NCBI RefSeq assembly: GCF_001690525.1
Contig: NZ_LZGT01000014.1
Location: forward strand, 1-64,000
Source: Gilliamella sp. App6-5
Lineage (GTDB): Bacteria; Pseudomonadota; Gammaproteobacteria; Enterobacterales; Orbaceae
Length of the DNA: 64,000 nucleotides
Reading direction: 5' to 3'
Position 1 is the stretch's first letter, and each line of letters opens with the position of its first letter. Under the pieces are notes generated by a model. That model was not told where the DNA came from. It was given only the letters and a program-made list of their open reading frames with translations, and did no database searches. This document shows, piece by piece, positions 57,340 to 64,000 of this stretch. The translations under genes were made by a program, and so were the position numbers.

Positions 57340-58383
57340 TTATCGATAAAGATCGACAAACACAGTTATATTCGGACCATTTGAATCATGAGCTACTCTA
57401 GCAATATGATAATACTTAGCACCGGCATCAATAGCTCGTTTACCTGCCTGATAAGAAATTTCCTGATCAGTAACATAATAACCTCTGAATTTAATTGTAT
57501 CAAATGCCACCATTTTAGCTGCAGTTGCATCATTTAATTCTTGAATTTTTCGCCCGTTTGACAGAGTGACAGTGTAACGATTAACACGTTGAGATTCAGT
57601 CTCAAGCGTGGTAACTTCAGATGCATGGATACTGGTTGCTGCAGAAGTTTTCGTTTTATTAGTAAGTTCATCAATGACTTTTATTTTATTATTAAATTTA
57701 TCTGCATAAAATTTTTCATTAAACGCTGATGAGGAATAATATCCTGGTTTTTCAACTTGCATTGCGGCATCACCACCTTTAGCTAGGGCTTGTTGACCAG
57801 CTTCAGAATCATAAGGAATTGCATTTTCTGGTTGTAGTTTACGTTCAGGTGCATCCTTCTTAAATAAATAGGCGGCAACTTGTATATTACTACCTAATTC
57901 AGAACGTGAATCAATATAAAAGGCGTAAGCACCTTTTGCTGATGCTTCTTTTGCAATTGCTTGGTTCATATCATATTCATTGGGGAAATAACCACGAATA
58001 CGCACGATATTGAAAGGCTCTAAACGTATGGCTTTAGATTTGGGATATTCATATACACCCTCGAATTTACGAAAACTTTCTATTTGTTGTTCAGCTTTAG
58101 GAGCATCAGATTTATATAATTTAGCGTAGACGATGCGTAAAGTATCATTAGAAGGGCTGATATTGGTAGTTGTTATAAAAAAAGATGCAGCACCTTCTTT
58201 ATCTGCCGCTTTTGACATTGCCAAAACATAGTCATTATCAGTATAAAATGCTCCACGGATAGTTATACTTTTAAATGATTGCAAATCTTTAGCTTGTTGC
58301 TCGGTTAGTTGTTGGGCTGCAAACGAAGAAAGAGGGGCAAGAGCCAAAGTTGCTACAATAAATGTTTTCTTTAAACTTGTCAT
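57340..58383 (-). CDS. ydgH: YdgH-like DUF1471 periplasmic protein
   Basis: This 347-residue secreted protein has a signal peptide (MTSLKKTFIVATLALAPLSSFA). Three DUF1471 (YdgH/BhsA/McbA-like) repeats are visible, each starting with an FxxIxIRGxFYT-type strand: about residues 38-100 (ITIRGAFYT), 123-185 (VRIRGYFPN) and 290-347 (IKFRGYYVT). E. coli YdgH has three such repeats and is a stress-related periplasmic protein; its role is unknown. Confidence 0.85.
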   Translation of the reverse strand: MTSLKKTFIVATLALAPLSSFAAQQLTEQQAKDLQSFKSITIRGAFYTDNDYVLAMSKAADKEGAASFFITTTNISPSNDTLRIVYAKLYKSDAPKAEQQIESFRKFEGVYEYPKSKAIRLEPFNIVRIRGYFPNEYDMNQAIAKEASAKGAYAFYIDSRSELGSNIQVAAYLFKKDAPERKLQPENAIPYDSEAGQQALAKGGDAAMQVEKPGYYSSSAFNEKFYADKFNNKIKVIDELTNKTKTSAATSIHASEVTTLETESQRVNRYTVTLSNGRKIQELNDATAAKMVAFDTIKFRGYYVTDQEISYQAGKRAIDAGAKYYHIARVAHDSNGPNITVFVDLYR

Positions 58384-58433
58384 ATATTAAGACCTTACAA
58401 TATAGTATTGCTGTTATTTTAACATAAATAAAT

Positions 58434-59147
58434 CTAATTGCCTAAATCTATTAAAGCATTTAAGTTTTTAATAAATATATATTTTCCTTTAGCTGATAAA
58501 ATATTTTGTTCTTGAAATTTTGATAAATTTCTACTAACTGTTTCAATCGTTAGGCCTAAATAGTTAGCAATATCAGCTCGACTCATCATCAGTTTAATAT
58601 TTAATGAAGAATGTCCTCTTTCTTTATAACGTTGATAAAGTGAATATATGAATGTTGCTAATCGCTCATCCGCTTTTTTTTGTGAATAGCATAATACTAA
58701 TTTTTGATAATTATAAATATCAGAACTTAGTAAATTAAATACCATGTCTCTAATGTTTTTTTGATTATCAACAAGTGACATTAATTCGTCATAACGAAGC
58801 TCACAAACCTGCGTATTGCTAAGCGCTTGGATAGTATTGTTATATACTTTTGTCGAAATTGAATCTAAACCAACAATATCACCGGGTAAATAAAAACCAT
58901 TAATTTGTTGGTGATTATCTGCCGTTGTAACAAAAGTTTTAAATGCACCTGCATGAATAATGTAGAATTTAGTAAATGGTGTATTAGCCTTAACTACAAT
59001 TTCGTCTTTGCTATAAGATACTTTGCGATTTAAAATGCTATCTATCTTATTGTTGAGCATCATGGGAATACAAAGAGATCCTATGCTACATAATTCACAT
59101 GGAACAGAATAACTTTTTGAACGCAATGTCTTAAAAATATTTTGCAT
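58434..59147 (-). CDS. fnr: Oxygen-sensing transcriptional regulator FNR
   Basis: FNR binds DNA when its [4Fe-4S] cluster is intact under anaerobiosis and switches genes to fumarate and other anaerobic respiration. The four cluster ligands are visible: Cys17, Cys20 and Cys26 in CELCSIGSLC, and Cys115 in NTQVCELRYDE. The cNMP-fold, dimerisation helix and HTH recognition helix ETVSR (202-206) match E. coli. ATG 59147 gives 237 residues; a TTG at 59165 would add six. A large inverted repeat lies just upstream. Confidence 0.95.
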   Translation of the reverse strand: MQNIFKTLRSKSYSVPCELCSIGSLCIPMMLNNKIDSILNRKVSYSKDEIVVKANTPFTKFYIIHAGAFKTFVTTADNHQQINGFYLPGDIVGLDSISTKVYNNTIQALSNTQVCELRYDELMSLVDNQKNIRDMVFNLLSSDIYNYQKLVLCYSQKKADERLATFIYSLYQRYKERGHSSLNIKLMMSRADIANYLGLTIETVSRNLSKFQEQNILSAKGKYIFIKNLNALIDLGN

Positions 59148-59223
59148 ATTAACCAAAAGAAACAATCATAATTTATTAGGTTATCATATTTTATAATAAA
59201 ACAACAATTGCACACTAATTATT

Positions 59224-59486
59224 ATTTTATAATTTTTCATTGTATTAATTAAATATTATTTAACATAATATACATTATTATAACGTATTGATTTTAATGG
59301 CTATTTATTTTTATTAATTTGTTAATAGATTGATTAATTTAACATTTTACTGGTAAATCGTGTTTTTTAAATTGAGGTCATGATTATACAGGTTTCATCG
59401 TCTAGTTTTACGTACGTTTATCTTGGTGCGCGTAATGTATATTATGTTAAATAATATTTAATTAATACAATGAAAAATTATAAAAT
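59224..59486. repeat. Perfect 54-bp inverted repeat flanking a 155-bp spacer
   Basis: Bases 59224-59277 are the exact reverse complement of 59433-59486. The unit of 263 bp occupies most of the 365-bp gap between rlhA and fnr and contains no reading frame of note. It could be an invertible segment, a MITE-like element with long terminal repeats, or a structured transcript. The arms are AT-rich but too long and perfect for chance. Confidence 0.85.
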
Positions 59487-59511
59487 ATGATTATTTCTTT
59501 ATTTAGATACT

Positions 59512-61452
59512 TTAATTTTTTGTCATAAAAATAACATCGCTACCAGGAACTGGCATTTTTAGAATATGCTTTTTTATTTTACCCCAAACCTGCATTTCAC
59601 AAGCTTTACAATTAAACTTCAGTAGTAATTCTTCATTATTATTTTGAATCAATTTCATTGGTGTAACTTTGGTTTTAACTCCCTGAATCCCTTTTGCTTG
59701 TTTTGGACACAAATTAAATGCAAATCGTAAGCAATGTTTCGTTATCATTAATGGTGCATCATCTTTAACTTCATGAGCCTCATAGGCACTTTCGATTAAT
59801 TCAACTCCATGTTGTGTATAAAATTCTCTTGCTTTATGATTATAAACGTTGGCTAAAAAACTTAAATGATTTTCAGGATAAATTGGAGCCGGTTTCTGTT
59901 CAGGTTTACGTCTTTGGGGATGATAATTTGCTAACCTTGCAGCAGTCAATTTATCAATGGTATCCCGTCTAAATTGGTTTAATTGGCTAATTGGAATAAA
60001 ATAAATTTTTGATAGATTTACTTCAAATTCAGTTAGATAATATATAGATTGTCCTAGTTTAGCTAAATTATCTCTAATATTTATCAATGCTTTATCTGGT
60101 TGCTCTGCAAAATCGAATGTGCCCTTTAGTTCTAAATTAACACAAATTCCCTCTTCGCTTTTTGCTTTTAGCTCAATACCATTTTCGATATTATATAGTT
60201 CAAATGACACGCCAATTCTACGAGTACTTGATTCTTTCAATAAATTTTGTTGCCACATGTGATCAACATTTCGATTGATTATATAAGGTAATTTAGCTGA
60301 AAACAGTGGTTTAGGGATTTCATTTGGGTAAATTCGGTATTGATTGACCGAAAGTTTTTCTATCTTATCGGCTCTAAATCCAAAAATCTCTCGTTTTATC
60401 AGTACATTTAAACCATCTCCGTTAGTTAATATTTTCTCGGATTTAATATCGATGGTTTTAGGCGTAATCTTGGTTATCTCTCCAATTTGTAAGCCAATAA
60501 ATTTAGGTGAATTGAAAGCGCCTATATTTGGCTTTCTTCCGTGTACAAAATAATCCGTGCTTCCTCGATGAAATGTTTGGTTAGGATCTGGTGTAAAAAA
60601 GTGTTCTGTTCGGCCGCTTGATGCTGGTTGTAGATCAGGAGATTGGGTTAAAATATTATCTAATTTTTGACGATAAAAAGCAGTAATATTTTTGACATAA
60701 CTTAAATCTTTGTAACGCCCTTCTATTTTGAAAGATCTCACACCTGCTTGAATTAAATCGCTCAAATTATCTGATTGATTATTATCTTTCATTGATAATA
60801 AATGTTTATCGTAAGCAACAATACGACCTTGATCATCTTTTAAGGTGAAAGGAAGCCGACAAGCTTGAGAACAATCTCCCCGATTCGCACTACGCCCTGT
60901 TTGTGCATGAGAGATATAACACTGTCCTGAAAATGCCACACAAAGTGCACCATGAATAAAAAACTCTATTTTTGCATCAATTTGATCATTAATTTTTGCT
61001 ATCTCAGCTAAATTAAGTTCACGAGCCAATACTATTTGTGAAAAACCAACATCAGACAAGAATTTGGCTTTTTCAGGTGTTCTAATATCCATTTGAGTGC
61101 TAGCATGCAAATCTATGGGTGGAATATCTAGATTTAATATACCCATATCTTGCACAATTAACGCATCAATACCTGCATCATAAAACTGCCATATAAGTTG
61201 TCTTGCCGGTTCAAGTTCGTTATCGTGAAGAATGGTATTTAAGGTTACAAACACTTTTGCATAATAACGATGGGCAAATTTGACTAGCTGAGCAATATCG
61301 CTAACCGAATTACCTGCATTATATCTAGCACCAAAGTTCGGTCCACCAATATATACGGCATCTGCGCCATGTAAAATAGCCTGCTGTGCAATCTCAATAT
61401 TTTTAGCGGGACTAAGCAATTCTAATTTATTATTGGTGACAAGATATGACAT
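59512..61452 (-). CDS. rlhA: 23S rRNA 5-hydroxycytidine C2501 synthase
   Basis: This U32-family (collagenase-like) protein of 646 residues is the size of E. coli RlhA (YdcP), which hydroxylates C2501 of 23S rRNA; TrhP and UbiU relatives are shorter. It shows LELLSPAKNIEIAQQAILHGADAVYIGGP, the IEFFIHGALCVAFSGQCYISHAQTGRSANRGDCSQACR Cys-rich signature and a C-terminal Cys pair (FNCKACEMQVWG). A 30-bp motif shared with map lies upstream. Confidence 0.9.
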   Translation of the reverse strand: MSYLVTNNKLELLSPAKNIEIAQQAILHGADAVYIGGPNFGARYNAGNSVSDIAQLVKFAHRYYAKVFVTLNTILHDNELEPARQLIWQFYDAGIDALIVQDMGILNLDIPPIDLHASTQMDIRTPEKAKFLSDVGFSQIVLARELNLAEIAKINDQIDAKIEFFIHGALCVAFSGQCYISHAQTGRSANRGDCSQACRLPFTLKDDQGRIVAYDKHLLSMKDNNQSDNLSDLIQAGVRSFKIEGRYKDLSYVKNITAFYRQKLDNILTQSPDLQPASSGRTEHFFTPDPNQTFHRGSTDYFVHGRKPNIGAFNSPKFIGLQIGEITKITPKTIDIKSEKILTNGDGLNVLIKREIFGFRADKIEKLSVNQYRIYPNEIPKPLFSAKLPYIINRNVDHMWQQNLLKESSTRRIGVSFELYNIENGIELKAKSEEGICVNLELKGTFDFAEQPDKALINIRDNLAKLGQSIYYLTEFEVNLSKIYFIPISQLNQFRRDTIDKLTAARLANYHPQRRKPEQKPAPIYPENHLSFLANVYNHKAREFYTQHGVELIESAYEAHEVKDDAPLMITKHCLRFAFNLCPKQAKGIQGVKTKVTPMKLIQNNNEELLLKFNCKACEMQVWGKIKKHILKMPVPGSDVIFMTKN

Positions 61453-61529
61453 TATAAACTCTTTGAAAATCTAAATAGCGAATAATTTGGTTTTTATTTT
61501 ACAAGCATTATTATAAAATTAATAATACT

Positions 61530-61559
61530 TGTAAAAAAGTTTCAGGAAAGTATGTGTTT
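61530..61559 (-). repeat. 30-bp sequence shared with the map upstream region
   Basis: Identical to 32690-32719. On the minus strand it ends in TTTACA, followed 16 bp later by TAATAA and then the rlhA start 78 bp from the repeat, consistent with the upstream part of a promoter. Confidence 0.6.
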
Positions 61560-61589
61560 GAATATAAATTTGATATAGATCATCTAACC

Positions 61590-62459
61590 TTAGTTTCGAT
61601 AAGTTTCATTCCTTAAAGCCTCTATACGTTTTTCTAATGGTGGATGAGACATAAACAATTCAGAAATTTTTGCTTTTTTAGCACCATTAATGCAAAATGC
61701 TAAAATTGAAGTATCTTCACTCGGTTCATGGCTAGTTTTTAGTTTTTCTAACGCGGCAATCATTTTTGTACTGCCTACTAATTTAGCCGAACCAGCATCA
61801 GCGTGAAATTCTCGATAACGAGAAAACCACATAGCTATAAGGCTTGCTAAAATACCAAATACGGTTTCAAAAACCATAACTATCAAGAAATAGGTTAACT
61901 GTGATAAACCACGATTACGATCATCCAATGCTTGAGCTACAACGGATGCTAACATTCTTGAAATAAAAATAACAAAAGTATTAAGAACTCCTTGTAATAA
62001 AGTCATTGTGACCATATCGCCATTAGCAACATGGCTCATTTCATGACCAATCACTGCTTCAGCTTCATCTTGAGTCATCGTATTTAATAAACCAGTACTT
62101 ACCGCAACAAGAGAGCTATTTTTGGTTGCGCCAGTTGCAAAAGCATTTACGTCTTGAGCATGATAAATAGCAACATCTGGCATTTTTATATTAAGTTCTG
62201 TTGATAAGCGACGAACAATATCGAGTAACCATTGCTCTTGATTATTACTGGGTTGAGAAATAATTTGTCCCCCTACTGACCGCAAAGCCATTCGCTTAGA
62301 CAATAAAAGGGATATAAAAGATCCTCCAAAACCAAAGATTGCTGCAAAAATAAGTAATCCTAAAGTACTATGCGCATCAACGCCTAAAATACTTAGAATA
62401 ATTCCAAATACTAACATAACCGCTAAGTTAGTTAGAATAAATAATCCAACTCGCATCAT
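61590..62459 (-). CDS. htpX: Zinc metalloprotease HtpX
   Basis: HtpX is a membrane-bound M48 protease that degrades misfolded inner-membrane proteins, working with FtsH. The 289-residue length is normal. Two N-terminal transmembrane helices (about 4-26 and 32-54), the zinc motif HEMSH at 139-143 and two later helices (about 157-215), then [14 protein letters not shown] with the third ligand Glu, are all present. Regulation in E. coli is by Cpx. Confidence 0.95.
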   Translation of the reverse strand: MMRVGLFILTNLAVMLVFGIILSILGVDAHSTLGLLIFAAIFGFGGSFISLLLSKRMALRSVGGQIISQPSNNQEQWLLDIVRRLSTELNIKMPDVAIYHAQDVNAFATGATKNSSLVAVSTGLLNTMTQDEAEAVIGHEMSHVANGDMVTMTLLQGVLNTFVIFISRMLASVVAQALDDRNRGLSQLTYFLIVMVFETVFGILASLIAMWFSRYREFHADAGSAKLVGSTKMIAALEKLKTSHEPSEDTSILAFCINGAKKAKISELFMSHPPLEKRIEALRNETYRN

Positions 62460-62695
62460 AATTTTGCTCTTTTTATATATTACATGTATTTCAAATTTTT
62501 AATGATTAAATTAAATTAAAATATCACGAATTATTAATTAATAACCCACTGCTTATGATCGCAAAAATGCAGCCTAGATACAACTATCAATATAAGTATA
62601 TTTTGAGGAATATGCGATATTTGCTTGTTTGTTAAACATAAAGCGAATTGAATATTTTATAACATACTGAAGTAAATAACCGATGAGAAAGTACT

Positions 62696-62807
62696 GGAGG
62701 AGACTCTATCAGCCGCATCCCACACACATGCTTTTTACTTTGGCTGCTTCCTTCCGGACCTGACCTGATGAGCAAAAAAATGTTGCAAGAGAACCCATAG
62801 AGCCTCC
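62696..62807 (-). ncRNA. ffs: 4.5S RNA (signal recognition particle RNA)
   Basis: The minus strand contains the invariant SRP core GTCAGGTCCGGAAGGAAGC and the distal pairs GGAGGCTCT/AGAGTCTCC that close a 112-nt hairpin of the enterobacterial 4.5S type. It binds Ffh to target nascent membrane proteins. Ends are estimated from the terminal stem. Confidence 0.92.
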
Positions 62808-62936
62808 ATTGGAGGTATTATTATGCTTTATTTAAGAAACTAATACAACTATTTTTATGAAAATTTACTACGCCCTTCTAATATATTCAATAAAAGAAAG
62901 GCATTATATTGAAAAAGTAGGATCAAAACTTAGCAA

Positions 62937-63230
62937 CTAGATAACTAAATTTTTTTCTACACGCTCTCTAAATTTAATTCCAGGTCTAAATGTAACAACT
63001 CGACGAGCAGAGATATCCACACTTTCGCCTGTCTTTGGATTACGTCCTGGACGTGAATTCTTATCACGTACTGCAAAATTACCAAATCCAGATAATTTTA
63101 CGGGCTCTCCTTTTTCTAAAGCCACACGGATCTCTTCAAAAAAGAGTTCAACAAGGACTTTAGCTTCTTGACGATCAATGTTAAATTTTTCGGCAAGACG
63201 ATCTGCAATATCAGCTTTAGTTAATGTCAT
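62937..63230 (-). CDS. ihfA: Integration host factor subunit alpha
   Basis: IhfA pairs with IhfB to bend DNA sharply in transcription, replication and site-specific recombination. The 97-residue length is normal. [55 protein letters not shown] (the beta arm) and [17 protein letters not shown] are typical. It follows pheT by 5 bp, the conserved order. Confidence 0.96.
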   Translation of the reverse strand: MTLTKADIADRLAEKFNIDRQEAKVLVELFFEEIRVALEKGEPVKLSGFGNFAVRDKNSRPGRNPKTGESVDISARRVVTFRPGIKFRERVEKNLVI

Positions 63231-63235
63231 AGTTA

Positions 63236-64000
63236 TTATTCTCTTAATAGGGCTTCAAAACGATTTTGTAAAGCAGTGACGCACTTACTTACAATGTTTG
63301 TTATATCTTCTTCTTCAAGTGTACGCGATTTATCTTGCAAAATCAAACTGATAGCAAGACTTTTTTGATCTTCCTTGATATTTTCGCCTTGATAAACATC
63401 AAACAGATTAACTTTTATAAGTTGCTCACCACCAGCTTGCTTACACTCAGAAATAATATCTGCTACTGGAATTGTATTTGATACAACAATAGCTATATCC
63501 CGCTTGTTCGATGGATACTTTGATAAATCTTGAGCAACAGGTACTTTCTTGCTATCAATTTTAGCTAAATTTATTTCAAAAACAAGCGTTTTACTATTTA
63601 AAGATAATTTTTTTTCAATTTCTGGATGTAAGACACCAAAATAGCCTACTATATCATCATTTAAATAAATATCTGCACTCTGTCCTGGATGTAAGGTAGT
63701 AAGCTGCGATTTCTTAAATTGCACTTTATCTGCACAGCCTAAAAGTGAAAAAATTGACTCAATATCACCTTTAAGATCGTAGAAATCCACGTGCTTTTTA
63801 GGAAGCTGCCAGTGTTCTTCGTACAAACTACCTGTAACGATACCAGATAACATCAGTTCTTGGTGTACACCTAATTCACATTTTTCATCTGGTATAAAAC
63901 GTAAACCTATTTCAAATAATCGTATACGTGCTTGCTGACGATTTTGGTTATATAATACCGCATCTAATAACCCAGACCATAGCGATAAACGCATGACTGA
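63236..64000 (-). CDS. pheT: Phenylalanine-tRNA ligase beta subunit (partial, 5' end outside window)
   Basis: This is the C-terminal part of the PheRS beta subunit. The frame is open to the right edge, so the real start lies beyond it. The catalytic-like core end ([50 protein letters not shown]) is followed by the anticodon-binding FDX-ACB domain ([13 protein letters not shown] to ALLRE). It forms an operon with ihfA. Confidence 0.95.
   Translation of the reverse strand, partial: SVMRLSLWSGLLDAVLYNQNRQQARIRLFEIGLRFIPDEKCELGVHQELMLSGIVTGSLYEEHWQLPKKHVDFYDLKGDIESIFSLLGCADKVQFKKSQLTTLHPGQSADIYLNDDIVGYFGVLHPEIEKKLSLNSKTLVFEINLAKIDSKKVPVAQDLSKYPSNKRDIAIVVSNTIPVADIISECKQAGGEQLIKVNLFDVYQGENIKEDQKSLAISLILQDKSRTLEEEDITNIVSKCVTALQNRFEALLRE

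Overview
The window is an AT-rich gammaproteobacterial chromosome segment. Gene content, protein style and gene order (pheT-ihfA; hemA divergent from lolB-ispE; gshA-yafD, mltD, gloB, rnhA, dnaQ, tRNA-Asp; ybbO-cnoX; cmoA-cmoB) point to the family Orbaceae, most likely a Gilliamella-type insect-gut symbiont. That assignment comes from family resemblance alone and is inferred.

Layout. 1-5 kb is accessory: the 3' end of an IS3-family element, an internally deleted IS30-type element with intact 12-bp ends, two related secreted adhesin-like genes (the first broken, the second preceded by a frame-controlling 7-bp tandem repeat) and a dead EexN-like entry-exclusion lipoprotein gene. 5-15 kb is core: yigZ, nfi, trmN6, a dimethylargininase plus amino acid antiporter pair, apt, a decayed ada, ispE, lolB, hemA, a decayed DUF1289 gene and a zinc-ribbon protein, ending at tRNA-Leu(CAA). 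15.8-24.4 kb, directly after that tRNA, is an island with no recognisable integrase. It holds a WYL-type regulator, an alanine/glycine-rich coiled-coil membrane protein, an HNH-like/membrane protein, a CxxC-cluster protein, a YaaW-family protein, small membrane and secreted proteins, transposase scraps, an orphan lipoprotein and an alpha-2-macroglobulin remnant. This is the best candidate for an undescribed system.

24.8-41.4 kb returns to core: tRNA modification (cmoA, cmoB), rnd, mtnN, ybbO-cnoX, map, rlmC, gshA-yafD, mltD, a gloB that lost a metal ligand, rnhA, dnaQ, tRNA-Asp and a dihydroorotate dehydrogenase-like gene behind a possible attenuator. 41.9-47.4 kb is a fumarate-respiration module: a soluble three-domain NADH:fumarate reductase, its FMN transferase ApbE and a dicarboxylate transporter. 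47.4-64 kb contains ppx-ppk1, pykF, hslJ, hrpA, ydgH, fnr, rlhA, htpX, the 4.5S RNA gene, ihfA and the end of pheT. A perfect 54-bp inverted repeat lies between rlhA and fnr.

Themes. Anaerobic energy metabolism is represented by fnr, fumarate reductase, the dicarboxylate transporter and polyphosphate genes. Piecemeal gene decay is marked: ada, gloB, the DUF1289 gene, a TRIC-family channel gene, the alpha-2-macroglobulin gene and the eexN-like gene are all disrupted while their neighbours are intact.
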